In this document: positions 37,674 through 47,946 of the stretch, one piece after another
How positions within the stretch are numbered: position 1 is the first letter of the stretch
How the letters are laid out: each line of letters begins with the position of its first letter
NCBI GenBank assembly: GCA_032622095.1
Contig: CP136063.1
Coordinates: 217,819,982 to 217,883,981 of the forward strand
DNA length: 64,000 bases
Direction of reading: 5' to 3'
Origin: Siphonodentalium dalli
Lineage: Eukaryota; Mollusca; Scaphopoda; Gadilida; Siphonodentaliidae
The notes under the pieces: generated by a model
Told to the model about the DNA's origin: nothing
The model's input: only the letters and a program-made list of their open reading frames with translations
Databases searched by the model: none
Made by a program: the position numbers and the translations under genes

Positions 37674-38024
37674 TCATAAAAATTCTGCCAAATCAGGATA
37701 TATCCCGTTGGGATTAATTGTCACAGACCAAGTAGGGTTTGATCTGTGTGCCGCAGCAGCCTGAGCGAAGCTGTCAATTGCTGCATTGCACAGATCTTTC
37801 TTCGAGATCTGTGACAAGATCTCCACGAGATCAAGATTGCTTGGTTCTTGATCACATACTTCAGCCGATGGTCGTCGCCGAGCCAGAAAATCTGTTAACA
37901 TCTGTTTCTGCACCACCTTTTGTTCAGGAGAATCCTGCCATTTCCTATAGGTTCTGATTTTCGTCTCCTCTGACGAATCTCTCTTCCTCCATAGCTTCTT
38001 GATAAATTTCTTTAGAGACGGCAT
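37674..38024 (-). CDS. accessory protein, basic N-terminus, unknown family (116 aa)
   Basis: Copy-B version of the 7613-7963 gene with I for F at residue 8 and V for G at 67. Basic amphipathic N-terminus, Ala-rich helix near residues 84-95. The start lies about 40 nt after a TATAAAAA box in the cassette. Function unknown. mRNA predicted to end at a histone-type stem-loop. Confidence 0.6.
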   Translation of the reverse strand: MPSLKKFIKKLWRKRDSSEETKIRTYRKWQDSPEQKVVQKQMLTDFLARRRPSAEVCDQEPSNLDLVEILSQISKKDLCNAAIDSFAQAAAAHRSNPTWSVTINPNGIYPDLAEFL

Positions 38025-38049
38025 AATGAATGAAGTTCACTGAAAAAGT

Positions 38050-38604
38050 GAAAATATTTTTATACATTTGACACGGGCGTCAATGAAATCACATGTCGCA
38101 TTGACGTTAAAATTGACAAATGTTTCCTGGCGTTGTGTTTTTTCAGAACCGGATCAGCATTCATATTTTTCTTGATTATTATTGCATAGCGATCAAACAA
38201 ATGTTTTTTATTTCGTTAGATCATTATCTATTATTTGGTACACATGATTGATATATTTGTTACCTCGTTAGGAAAATATGGAATGTTTTTCTAGTTTTGT
38301 TTTTGGAGATGTACATATTTTATACATAAAACTGAACACAAGAAAACATACTGAACATTTTTCTTCATCATTACAATCGATAACTTTACTTGGTCATCGT
38401 TTATGAACGAAGATGAATTCATATGTTAAAACATCTTAATTAATTGCATATACTATCATGAATTTAATCTATAACATATCGAAATAGTGAAACTAACAGA
38501 TAATGCACTGAAAAGAAACACAACGTCAGGAAGCATTTGTCATTTTTAACGTCAATGCGACATGTGCTTTCTCTACCGCCCGCGCAATCGTGATATATGT
38601 TCAA
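38050..38604. promoter_or_regulatory. palindromic bidirectional promoter cassette 2 (copy B)
   Basis: 555 bp, direct repeat of 39661-40215. Between 37674-38024 (-) and 38641-38829 (+). Both copy-B cassettes have GGGCGTCAATGAAATCAC at the arm where both copy-A cassettes have GGGCGGTAGAGAAATCAC. Promoter role inferred. Confidence 0.65.
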
Positions 38605-38640
38605 ACACGGCCGTGAACAATTTTTATTCTGCATTCAAAG

Positions 38641-38829
38641 ATGTCCGAAATCCCCGAACCGTTGATGTCTATACTAAGAGGAACGATAGGGCTATCACCC
38701 CAGATAATGCGGGCCGGACACGCAAAAGAAGTAACCGCCAGTGCAAAACTGGTTATGCAAATATGCAAAAAACAACAGCGTTGGAACAAAAGCAAAAGTC
38801 TCAAAAGAAAATCGTGGCGTGAACTTTGA
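38641..38829 (+). CDS. small basic helical accessory protein (62 aa)
   Basis: ATG after ATTCAAAG, ends TGA at 38829. MSEIPEPLMSILRG start, Lys/Trp/Arg-rich C-terminus. Three residues longer than in copy A because of a 9-bp length difference. An overlapping frame from 38562 begins inside the promoter cassette and is less likely. Two histone-type stem-loops follow at 38843 and 38871. Confidence 0.5.
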   Translation: MSEIPEPLMSILRGTIGLSPQIMRAGHAKEVTASAKLVMQICKKQQRWNKSKSLKRKSWREL

Positions 38830-38842
38830 TGCCATACAAAAC

Positions 38843-38858
38843 GGCCCTTTTCAGGGCC
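38843..38858 (+). terminator. first histone-type stem-loop of the 38641 gene
   Basis: GGCCCT-TTTC-AGGGCC after AAAAC, 13 nt past the stop. Confidence 0.7.
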
Positions 38859-38870
38859 AAAAACAAAAAC

Positions 38871-38886
38871 GGTCCTTTTCAGGACC
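38871..38886 (+). terminator. second histone-type stem-loop of the 38641 gene
   Basis: GGTCCT-TTTC-AGGACC after AAAAAC, a covarying version, followed by AACCAA and an A-rich stretch (CAAAAAGAAAAAC). Confidence 0.7.
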
Positions 38887-39097
38887 AACCAATTTTTTCA
38901 AAAAGAAAAACTTTTAGCATTGCTTAATAACTAATAATGTTCTTTGTACCCTATGTTTTGTTTTGAAAAAATCACGCCACGAATAATTTAAAACAAAATA
39001 TACTTGCAAATATTTGTTGTTGAATAAAATATAAATTGAACAATCGTGTTTTTGATTTTTTTAGCAATGAAAGAGTAACCTTTTGGGAAATGTGTGT

Positions 39098-39113
39098 GGC
39101 CCTGAAAAGGGCC
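39098..39113 (-). terminator. histone-type 3' stem-loop of the 39136 gene
   Basis: Minus-strand GGCCCT-TTTC-AGGGCC, AAAAC before and ACACAC after, 22 nt past the stop. Confidence 0.75.
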
Positions 39114-39135
39114 GTTTTAAAATTATCATCTGACT

Positions 39136-39624
39136 TTAACATCGTTTTGTGTTTTTCTTATATCTTGACATATCTTTCCCATGAGAACCAATAGCTTTTG
39201 CGAATTCATCACTTTTCTCTGTATCTTTAGATTCTTTACAAGGAAGACGAAATCTGACTTTTGTCTCAGTAGAAGGCTTCATGATACTTTTAGGTTCTTT
39301 TTCTTTCGCAGCCAATATTTTTTCTTTTTTGATCTGTTTCTGTTCTTTCGATTTCTGAACATCATGAACCCTGATTGGTATATCTATCTCTTCTGCAACG
39401 AAACGAAGATTCACTTTTACTTCTTGATGCGTTACTTGTGTTTTCACGTCAATATCCCTGCGAAGACATCTCAGTTCATCTAAAATCGCTTTTAAAATGA
39501 GTGTATCACCACCTATAGTCATTGTCGTATTAGCTTGGCCTGTTGACTGTGGTGCCGCATATGTATTCTGTACAACAGGATTACTGTATATCTCACTCTG
39601 AAGAAATTCTGTTAACGGATCCAT
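39136..39624 (-). CDS. accessory basic/coiled protein, intact (162 aa)
   Basis: Start chosen at MDPLTEFLQSEIYSN after ATCAAAG; an ATG 54 nt upstream overlaps the TATA box. Polar N-terminus, a helix LILKAILDELRCLRRDIDVK (about residues 39-58), then a long Lys/Glu-rich segment (EQKQIKKEKILAAKEKE) predicted to be coiled or disordered, and a basic C-terminus. No family recognised. Frame intact, unlike copy A. Confidence 0.65.
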   Translation of the reverse strand: MDPLTEFLQSEIYSNPVVQNTYAAPQSTGQANTTMTIGGDTLILKAILDELRCLRRDIDVKTQVTHQEVKVNLRFVAEEIDIPIRVHDVQKSKEQKQIKKEKILAAKEKEPKSIMKPSTETKVRFRLPCKESKDTEKSDEFAKAIGSHGKDMSRYKKNTKRC

Positions 39625-39660
39625 CTTTGATAGCAATGCAATGTAACGTTGATCAAATTC

Positions 39661-40215
39661 GAAAATATTTTTATACATTTGACACGGGCGTCAATGAAAT
39701 CACATGTCGCATTGACGTTAAAATTGACAAATGTTTCCTGGCGTTGTGTTTTTTCAGAGACGGATCAGCATTCATATTTTTCTTGATCATTATTGCATAG
39801 CGATCAAACAAATGTTTTTTATTTCGTTAGATCATTATCTATTATTTGGTACACATGATTGATATATTTGTTACCTCGTTAGGAAAATATGGAATGTTTT
39901 TCTAGTTTTGTTTTTGGAGATGTACATATTTTATACATAAAACTGAACACAAGAAAACATACTGAACATTTTTCTTCATCATTACAATCGATAACTTTAC
40001 TTGGTCATCGTTTATGAACGAAGATGAATTCATATGTTAAAACATCTTAATTAATTGCATATACTATCATGAATTTAATCTATAACATATCGAAATAGTG
40101 AAAACTACAGATAATGCACTGTAAAGAAACACAACGTCAGGAAGCATTTGTCATTTTTAACGTCAAAGTATTATGTGCTTTCTCTACCGCCCGCACAATC
40201 GTAATATATGTTCAA
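39661..40215. promoter_or_regulatory. palindromic bidirectional promoter cassette 1 (copy B)
   Basis: 555 bp between 39136-39624 (-) and 40248-40715 (+). Ends carry about 70-bp inverted arms and a minus-strand TATAAAAA near 39668-39675. Same length as the other three cassettes. Confidence 0.65.
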
Positions 40216-40247
40216 GACGGATCTTCAGACTTATTCTACATTCAAAG

Positions 40248-40715
40248 ATGACTGCTGTAAACATAACAGATCTTGACGAGATAATGGTACAGGGGGTATA
40301 CTGTAAAGCAGTGTGCGGCGGCGAAGAAATATCTCTGTTTTGGAGGGCACTCAGCGTTGCGGTTTACGGGACGACCGATGGATGGATGGTTCTGAGAGAT
40401 GCGGCAGTTGACCTGTACTACGCAGAGAGTGACGAACTTGGTGCGTCGGCACAAGATTTACGGCGCACACCACTTTTGGCTGAATCAAGATTGATGGTTG
40501 AATTAGCGGCGACTGTTATACAGCGACCTATCGTCATGTTTGATGCTACCAAAGGCGGCTACAAATCAACACCAAGATTCAAGTCATCAATAACTCTAGT
40601 GTGGATCCCACACGTTTGCCACGAGCATTATTGTGAATGCGAAATATGGATGAGGCGAGGAGACAAATCAATTGAAGTTTTGGCGAACAAAGAAGTTCAA
40701 TGTGGCGGATTCTAA
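40248..40715 (+). CDS. OTU-fold-like accessory protein, catalytic Cys apparently replaced
   Basis: 155 residues, identical to the copy-A product. OTU-like order of SLFWRALSVAVYG, VLRDAAVDLYY, VELAATVIQRPIVMFDA and HEHYCEC. The usual D-G-N-C is E-E-I-S. Outermost gene of the accessory module, next to the terminal repeat. Ends at a histone-type stem-loop 19 nt after the stop. Confidence 0.55.
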   Translation: MTAVNITDLDEIMVQGVYCKAVCGGEEISLFWRALSVAVYGTTDGWMVLRDAAVDLYYAESDELGASAQDLRRTPLLAESRLMVELAATVIQRPIVMFDATKGGYKSTPRFKSSITLVWIPHVCHEHYCECEIWMRRGDKSIEVLANKEVQCGGF

Positions 40716-40734
40716 ACTATAACAAAAATAAAAC

Positions 40735-40750
40735 GGCCCTTTTCAGGGCC
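40735..40750 (+). terminator. histone-type 3' stem-loop of the OTU-like gene (copy B)
   Basis: AAAAC, GGCCCT-TTTC-AGGGCC, ACCAAA, then GAAAAGAAAAACTCTTG about 13 nt downstream. Same as 4895-4910 in copy A. Confidence 0.75.
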
Positions 40751-40830
40751 ACCAAATATTCGAAAAGAAAAACTCTTGATTGCTAATTGATATTTTCCAA
40801 AGTGAGATTTTCCTTTTGAAAAAAAATAAT

Positions 40831-41268
40831 TCTAAGTCCATTTTCATTTTTTCCGATCAGAAATATCACATCAATGACAGGAATATCTATCCTCAGGGGG
40901 GAACTATGGCCCAGTACCCATCAGTGGGGGGCACTATGGCCCAGTACCCCCCAGTGGGGGCACTATGGCCCAGTACCCCCCAGTGGGGGGCACTATGGCC
41001 CAGTACCCCCCAGTGGGGGGCACTATGGCCCAGTATCGAATACTGGACCATAGATCGTCCAGTATTCGATACTGGGCCATAGTGCCCCCCACTGGGGGGC
41101 ACTATGGCCCAGTATCGAATACTGGACGATCTATGGTCCAGTATTCGATACTGGGCCATAGTGCCCCCCACTGGGGGGTACTGGGCCATAGTGCCCCCCA
41201 CTGGGGGGTACTGGGCCATAGTGCCCCCCACTGGGGGGTACTGGGCCATAGTGTCCCCCATTACTACT
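40831..41268. repeat. terminal inverted repeat, right end of copy B
   Basis: 438 bp, two opposed palindromes (tips GGACCATAGATCGTCC near 41044 and GGACGATCTATGGTCC near 41122) inside arrays of the 30-bp unit, ending ATTACTACT. Confidence 0.9.
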
Positions 41269-41274
41269 TGTGTG
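41269..41274. repeat. target-site duplication, right of Polinton copy B
   Basis: TGTGTG, an exact copy of 23966-23971. Confidence 0.88.
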
Positions 41275-42764
41275 GTATATGCGCTTAAGCGCAATTCATT
41301 ATTAAATGTGAATTTGACCTCCCATACAGTTAATTTTTTGTCTATATATATGAACGAGTAGGGTCTGTCTGCATGTCTTCTGTCCGCTTAAATTTGAATA
41401 TATAAGCGACAATTTGCGTTAAAAACTTCCCAACCAAATTATCCAGTGTGTGAATCAATGTGGAAACAATTAATTATGGCGCGATTTGAATACAACAGGA
41501 CAAAAATCACGTGCCTATATATTTACAAAAGTAACTTGCATCTGGTTCCACATTCAGTTGTACCATCGATCTATATTAAATATACAATACAATATACGTC
41601 GATGGTTGTACGCTATAGATTGGAATTTTACCCGCTATATACATGTAGGAAACACAACACTTCTACATTAATGGACAGCCAAGGTGGGATTAAGAATACA
41701 ACAACTCGAAAGAATTACACTGGAGTTTTCCTGGTGATGTTTCTATTCTCTATATCAACCGAGAGTACCAATATTTCGTATAGTATTGTATAGTATAGTA
41801 TTGTATAGTATTTTATTATAAATAATTTTTATATTTTTTATTTTCAATAATTTTATTTTCAAACATTCATTCGGGTGTTGTAAAAATCCCATCGTCGATT
41901 GCCTCAGCGAAGCCGCAAGCCTTTGTCGCACAGTGGTTACATATATGAAGGCAGGCATGCGATCCTATCGTCAGTAGCACCTGGAATTATAAAATAATAT
42001 CGCTTAGTGGACTTGAACTTAAGCTAATATTAGTAACAGATATAGCTGTACACCCCTCCGACTGTATGTTTTAGTCCCCTCCACATTATTGTTTTAACCA
42101 TTGCTGAATATTGAAAACAAAAATTTTCTGAGTCGAAAAATGTCATAACTCCAAACAAATAGGTCTGACATATTTCATAATCATATATGTTCGCATGTTC
42201 CCATGGTACTAAATATATATATGCCAAGCCAAAAAAACAAATGACCGCAAAACTTAGCAATAAAAACTCGGAAAATTGCATCCACGAAAGGACGAACAAG
42301 CTGCCTCCTGTATAACCCCACAAGTTGTGGGTCACAACTCGTTGCGAGTGTATAATCAAATATAAAGGGTAAAAATCGGCACACCGCTGCATTTTTCTGA
42401 AAAAAGTTGGATGTAAATCATTTTTTTTTATGTCGGCCTTCCGAGAGTGATGACAAGTCAGAGTTAGCAATATGACATACATCAAAAGTTATATGTTTAC
42501 CAAACATGTACTTCGTAGTTGGATTTCAGTTACAGGTTACAGTTCAGTTATATATATAAGTCACCGCCTGGATATTGTGTTGTACCAGGAGACATATACA
42601 ACATTATGAACACCCAGAACCATTGTGGCCACGCAAAAGTCAAATGAAACGCCCATCATCTGCGGCAAAATTGCTTTTTCGACCAGAAATTGAAGATGAC
42701 AGACCTCAGCAAAATCACGACTAAGCGGACAGATTTTTTACAACTAATGATTAAATTTTTCGGG
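41275..42764. other. anonymous spacer
   Basis: No supported gene. Contains TTAAGCGCAATT just outside the element, an AGTATTGTATAGTAT simple repeat at about 41780-41820 and AT-rich sequence. Short ORFs lack recognisable domains. Confidence 0.4.
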
Positions 42765-43205
42765 ACTAACCGGACAGTATTTTCGAGGTGGGTACCTACA
42801 TCAAAAGATGAAATTTGGAATTTTGAGACAGTCCGTGAAAATACTCAAAATATGCATTTTTGGGGGGAAAACAGGCCTTTCGATCGGTGTATAGGTTGTT
42901 GCGACAGTTGTCTGCGATGAATGTGAAAAGTATGATTTTCTGGGATATTTTGGGGAAGAAATCGTCTCGCGGCGATGATTAAATGACATTTTTTCCGCGA
43001 TCGAACAATGGCAACTGACTTAAATTGATCGTCGGTGTCCGAGCATTAGCGAAGAAATATTTACTCACCTTCAGTTGGTCAGATATGGTATCCAAGCGTT
43101 TATTTTCCCAAAAAACCGTCAAAACATATTTGTCGACAGATATTTCTCCACCTCGAAATCTACGACTTCCGGTTTTGGTTCGTGTCCGTTGATCCACTGT
43201 GACTA
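42765..43205 (-). repeat. dispersed repeat, copy 2 (inverted)
   Basis: Reverse complement of 22037-22505 with scattered substitutions. Confidence 0.6.
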
Positions 43206-43529
43206 TGGATACGATAATTTACAAGTGTGTGCGATTCCCCGTCATTTACAAGAACAGATAAAATCCAGTACTATGGATTTCCGTTTATCTGCGCGTGGAG
43301 ACGAACGCTTGTTAATGGGTAAAGGGAACTTACTCTAATATTATACATAAATGGATATAGTAATGCCTATATATATATTTGAGTCATTTGGTGAGCGGTT
43401 TAGTGGATGTATAAAGTCAATGTTATGATAGGCAATGGGGAACACGAAAACTACTTGCGTGCACCATAATCCCGTGATACATGGAAAGCTGATATAAACA
43501 CAGCTGGTAGCAGGGGAAAAATTTATAGA

Positions 43530-43808
43530 ATGTTTAAACATGATATACAGTTTGAAGACTATCTAAATATCCTTGACACTAAAAATTGGATAACTCTATG
43601 CAGATTTCGCACATGTAATCACCAGCTACCAATAGAAAAAGGTCGCTGGAGTTATAAGGACCTACCGGATAGATTATGCCCACTATATCATACTCGAAGT
43701 CTAGCTGATGAAATACATTATCTATTAGAATGCGAATCCTTTAAAGACTCAAGAAAACGTTTTTTAAATCATAGATATATTATGAAAGCAGATGTAACGT
43801 CATCGATA
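43530..43808 (+). pseudogene. C-terminal fragment of a LINE-type protein, 5' part of a split ORF
   Basis: Encodes ITLCRFRTCNHQLPIEKGRW, then a spaced Cys/His arrangement (LCPLYH...EIHYLLECESF), the Zn-knuckle-like end common to many invertebrate LINE reverse transcriptases. No RT core is present, so it is 5'-truncated. The frame is interrupted by the LINE at 43809-46908 and resumes without shift at 46923. Confidence 0.6.
43795..43808. repeat. 14-bp target-site duplication, left of LINE 1
   Basis: TAACGTCATCGATA, repeated exactly at 46909-46922. Confidence 0.85.
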
Positions 43809-46800
43809 ACACCACGATAACCAGTGAAATAACTGATATGATTATGAACGCATGTAAGAGATATATTCCAAACAAAAATGTATGCATAAGAAGGAACATT
43901 CCACCGTGGCTCACTTGTAGTATTAGGAAACTAATGCGTCAACGGAATAGACTCCATAGGATTGCAAAATGTAAAGGTACTGACACAGCGTGGACAAACT
44001 TCCGTAAAAAACGAAACCAATGCGTGTCCGCCGCAAGGAAAGCAAAAATAGACCATGATACTAAAATCGACAAATTATTGGCAGACCCAAAAACAGACAT
44101 ATCTACGTGGTGGAAACAACTTCAGAAACTCTTATTTCCAAATAATAACAGAACCGTACCACCTCTTGTAAGTGGGGAAAATTATATGGTCTCACCAGAT
44201 GAAAAGGCGAATGCTTTAAACGACTACTTTTGTGCAATATCAAACCTAGACGATAGATTACATAGCATACCACAGTATAACCACGAATGCAGATCAAATG
44301 TTGATACTGAATTAACAGAAATTAGTATCACGTCAGTTGACGTATATAACGCACTGAAGGCACTAAAAGTGTCCAAAGCGAGTGGCCCTGATAATATTAG
44401 CCCCCGTGTATTAAAAGTATGTGCGTCCTCCCTATGTGAACCTCTTGCATATTTCTTCAACAAATTTACCGATGACGGTTATTATCCATCAGAGTGGAAG
44501 CGATCTAATGTAACCCCTGTCTTCAAGAGTGGTGATCCTAGTGTCATATCTAACTACCGCCCAATCTCACTATTGAGCTGCGTATCAAAAACATACGAAA
44601 AGTGCATATATAAATACCTCTCGTCGTATCTTGATAAACGCAATTTGCTTTCTATTTACCAATCTGGGTTCACTAAAGGTGATTCTGCCGTATACCAACT
44701 TGTTGATGTATATGATTATATTAGCAGATCACTCGATGAAGGTAAAGATGGGCGTTGTATCTTTTGTGACATCAGTAAGGCTTTTGATAAAGTGTGGCAT
44801 AAGGGGCTTCTACATAAACTCTCGAAAATGGGTATCAATGGCAAGGCATATAACTTGATTAAATCATATTTACAATCCAGACAACAGAGAGTCCTAATTG
44901 ACAATGCTAGCTCAGATTGGCATGATGTTTCAGCAGGCGTACCACAGGGATCTATCTTAGGTCCACTCCTATTTCTTGTATACATTAATGATATAACTGA
45001 AAATATTATATGTAATATACGACTTTTTGCCGACGATACTTCAATATATTTATGTGTTGAAAATCCAACGTTAGCTGCAGAAATCATGAACAATGACATT
45101 CAAACTATTGTGAACTGGTCAAAAATGTGGTTAGTAAAATTTAATCCTTTAAAAACGGAAGCGTTAATAGTATCAAGGATGAATTCTGCTATTGTTCACC
45201 CACCATTAATTATGGCGGCATCGCAAGTTACAGAGGTAAGTTCTCATAAACATCTAGGTGTCTCTTTCGATAACAACGGATCCTGGGAAACTCACATACA
45301 AACGATAACCGAAAAGGCCTGGAAAAGAGTAAATCATATTCGGAGACATAAATTCCGACTGAGCAGGACAACACTTGAAAAATCCTATTTCTCATATGTA
45401 AGGCCGATACTCGAATATGCGTCACCTGTTTGGAATAATATACCAATTTATAAGAGTGACAAAATTGAAGATATTCAATATGAGATGGCGAGGATTGTTA
45501 CTGGGGCTACCAGAAGTGTCAGTGATAAAAACTTATTATTTGAAACTGGTTGGGAAACCCTTTCATCCAGGAGACATACTCAACAAATGATATTATTTTA
45601 CAAGATGCATAGAAATCAGACCCCATCTTATCTTTCAACCATGATCCCACCCGATTCGACATCTTCTGGATATAATCACAGACGCGTAAGTATTCACCCT
45701 CCAAAAAGTAACAGAAATAAATATATGGATACGTTCTTACCGTCAGCAATACGCGCATGGAATAATATACCTGTCTCAATAAAAGCATCATCAACCGTGG
45801 AAGAATTCAAGCGTCTTCTGAAGGTCGGTCATACTAATTTAGCTAAGTTTTATTATCATAGTCACTCTCGTAGAGGCCAAGTATATCACACAAGAATGAG
45901 ACTGGGGTGCAGCCATCTGAACAAAGATCTTGTTGTAAATTACGTAAGAGATTCCCCATTTTGCTCTTGTGGGGAATTTGTAGTTGAATCCGCGTACCAC
46001 TTTCTTTTGCAATGTCCCCAATATTGTCAAATTAGAGCTGATATGATAGCCGCTCTGCCATTTTCGCCAGCAGATGTGAACATTGATGTCCTATTATATG
46101 GGTCTAATGAGATGTCCGATGAAACAAATTCTATAATATTTGAAGCTGTACAACTGTTTATTATCCAAAGTCGACGTTTCGATAATGTGTGAGCTCCGTG
46201 TGCAGGGGGTCGTGTATGCGAACATGAGGTGCATAACTTGTATGTATAAATATGTAAGTCGCGTTTCTGCACATTGTGTTCGGGCATATCCGCCTGTCTG
46301 CCCACGGAGTGCGTGCTCAACCATGCTGACCTTGTCATATTAATGGACTTACTACTGATTGTACTTACATGTACTAATTGTATCTAGATTATATTGATAC
46401 GCACTACAAGTATAACAATTATCCTAATATATACTTATTTTCATGCATCATCTCTCCTGGGTGCCGAGACGTATTTGGGGTCTAATTCCGTTTCTATATT
46501 GGACAACACACCATGATTTAACGCCATAATGTAAAATTTAGATTATGACAGGGATTATTGTATACAGCATTTATCACACTTCTTTTCCACCTACTTTATT
46601 ATCTTTCTTGTCTATTTCATAATATCCTCCCTTCTATCACTCCTCCATCTTTCTGATCCCTGCACTCGCTTAACTAACTTCCCAACATTTATTTGAAAAC
46701 ACAGAACAATATTCAAATTCCCGTCCTTTTTACCCTGTAGCTGTCTGTATTGACACTCGGGGTAACATTTTTGGAGGAAAAGATTTTTATAAAAGCCATA

Positions 46801-46908
46801 GGCTCATGGCTTGTTATCTAATCCTCATTTGAACTGTTTTTTTTACTCAATATGTATAATTGTCAATGTGTTGTTCTGTTCTTTTGTTCAAATAAATATT
46901 GTTTACAC
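43809..46908 (+). mobile_element. 5'-truncated CR1/L2/jockey-type LINE
   Basis: 3.1 kb between 14-bp duplications. Contains an RT ORF and a 3' UTR ending AATAAATATTGTTTACAC-like, the same tail as the LINE at 49720-55119. The endonuclease half is missing, which is typical of incomplete reverse transcription. Confidence 0.85.
43838..46192 (+). CDS. LINE reverse transcriptase, truncated ORF (784 aa)
   Basis: RT domain: NVTPVFKSGDPSVISNYRPISLL (about residues 225-250), FCDISKAFDKVWHKGL (about 308-323), GVPQGSILGPLLF (about 369-381), catalytic FADDTS (about 400-405). The C-terminal part has CSCGEFVVESAYHFLLQCPQY, a Cys/His module typical of these LINEs. The frame is also open upstream to the insertion junction, and the first ATG is chosen by convention. 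The endonuclease domain is absent. The ORF is otherwise intact and related (roughly half identical by eye) to 51003-54538. Confidence 0.85.
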   Translation: MIMNACKRYIPNKNVCIRRNIPPWLTCSIRKLMRQRNRLHRIAKCKGTDTAWTNFRKKRNQCVSAARKAKIDHDTKIDKLLADPKTDISTWWKQLQKLLFPNNNRTVPPLVSGENYMVSPDEKANALNDYFCAISNLDDRLHSIPQYNHECRSNVDTELTEISITSVDVYNALKALKVSKASGPDNISPRVLKVCASSLCEPLAYFFNKFTDDGYYPSEWKRSNVTPVFKSGDPSVISNYRPISLLSCVSKTYEKCIYKYLSSYLDKRNLLSIYQSGFTKGDSAVYQLVDVYDYISRSLDEGKDGRCIFCDISKAFDKVWHKGLLHKLSKMGINGKAYNLIKSYLQSRQQRVLIDNASSDWHDVSAGVPQGSILGPLLFLVYINDITENIICNIRLFADDTSIYLCVENPTLAAEIMNNDIQTIVNWSKMWLVKFNPLKTEALIVSRMNSAIVHPPLIMAASQVTEVSSHKHLGVSFDNNGSWETHIQTITEKAWKRVNHIRRHKFRLSRTTLEKSYFSYVRPILEYASPVWNNIPIYKSDKIEDIQYEMARIVTGATRSVSDKNLLFETGWETLSSRRHTQQMILFYKMHRNQTPSYLSTMIPPDSTSSGYNHRRVSIHPPKSNRNKYMDTFLPSAIRAWNNIPVSIKASSTVEEFKRLLKVGHTNLAKFYYHSHSRRGQVYHTRMRLGCSHLNKDLVVNYVRDSPFCSCGEFVVESAYHFLLQCPQYCQIRADMIAALPFSPADVNIDVLLYGSNEMSDETNSIIFEAVQLFIIQSRRFDNV

Positions 46909-46922
46909 TAACGTCATCGATA
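46909..46922. repeat. 14-bp target-site duplication, right of LINE 1
   Basis: TAACGTCATCGATA, matching 43795-43808. Confidence 0.85.
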
Positions 46923-47018
46923 GACGAAATTCTCAATATGAAAGATCCCCCGTCCCTTCTTAGACTCTGCTCGTTTATTAGACTCATCACAAAGACATTC
47001 GCAATGCATGAATTCTAA
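46923..47018 (+). pseudogene. continuation of the split LINE-type ORF
   Basis: Reads in the same frame as 43530-43808 when the inserted LINE and one duplication copy are ignored, for 31 more codons (ending ITKTFAMHEF) to TAA at 47016-47018. Confidence 0.65.
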
Positions 47019-47172
47019 CTGATCAGGATTGAGACACTCATTTGATAACATATTCCAATCATTCACATCCATCATTCACAATCATGCACGGGTAGTGAAT
47101 TCAAACACCATGGATAGCACCAAGCTGATTATTAAATTTACCACCTGGGCATGCCTGTCAGTTAACAAGATT

Positions 47173-47946
47173 GAAGACGGCCCCGCGCGAAGTCGGCCCC
47201 AGAGAAGTCGGCCCCATTTATAACAGAACTATTGTTTAAAATCAATCTTTATTTATTTTATGATATGAAATGAAATATGAAACTGATAATATAATGGCAA
47301 TACATATATTATAGAGGCGATATTACTATATACAAGATTTAAGTATATTCTCATATACTTGAGAAAATATTGAAAAATGAATGTTCATATGCTTGAGAAA
47401 AAATGGAAAGTTTTATCAAAATTAAAATTTTAAATCACTTACCTGTGTTACATATTCGATGAGTCCAGCGAGAACATCTGTCGCATTCTATGGACTCTTG
47501 TCATTCTCCGACAAGAGATATGCAATAAACGCAGTCAACAGGCATTGTGCTGAATTGAGGAATGTATGAAAATCGGCGCCGGATAGCTGGGCTAACCTTA
47601 TATACGTCTATAAATCCGAAATGAGAATAATGGCTTCGTTCGCTAAGCAGCAATCAACAGTACTTAGCGTTTTCTTTCATTGTCTGTCGGCAACCATCAT
47701 TGTTTTTATAACTGAGCCGCTGTCAGTGACTGTCCATAAGTGAAGTTCATTTTGTTATTACAACTAAGAAAACACTGCGGACTTCACAATTAGCCTACAC
47801 AAACACGACACTAACTCAATCAAATTAAGTTGGGGACCTCATAATTTGCCTAAATAAACACTATATCAATAAAATTAAGCCGATTTAATCTCTTCTAATT
47901 AATGGGGTCGACTTCTCTGGGGCCGACTTCGCGCGGGGCCGTCTTC
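47173..47946. mobile_element. non-autonomous element with 46-bp terminal inverted repeats
   Basis: The left end reads GAAGACGGCCCCGCGCGAAG and continues through GTCGGCCCC and AGAGAAGTCGGCCCCATT. The right end (47901-47946) is its complement with one mismatch. Further CGCGCGGGGCCGACTTC copies follow to about 47985. The interior is AT-rich with no transposase. MITE-like. Confidence 0.65.

Larger units (their letters stand above)
23972..41268 (-). mobile_element. Polinton/Maverick (adintovirus-like) element, copy B, all ORFs open
   Basis: 17,297 bp between AGTAGTAAT and ATTACTACT, with the 6-bp duplication TGTGTG on both sides. Gene order is the mirror image of copy A. The polymerase, protease and all accessory genes are uninterrupted, so this copy could be autonomous. 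Different target duplications and different lesions show that A and B are separate insertions, not one inverted duplication. Confidence 0.95.

Noticed and set aside
4485-41268. One large inverted duplication or assembly mirror
   Set aside because: Target duplications differ (CATGTC, TGTGTG), lesions are specific to copy A, and the sequences outside the ends are not mirrored.
42030-42485. 151-residue ORF on the minus strand
   Set aside because: No recognisable domain, no conserved context, and AT-rich sequence where such ORFs arise by chance.
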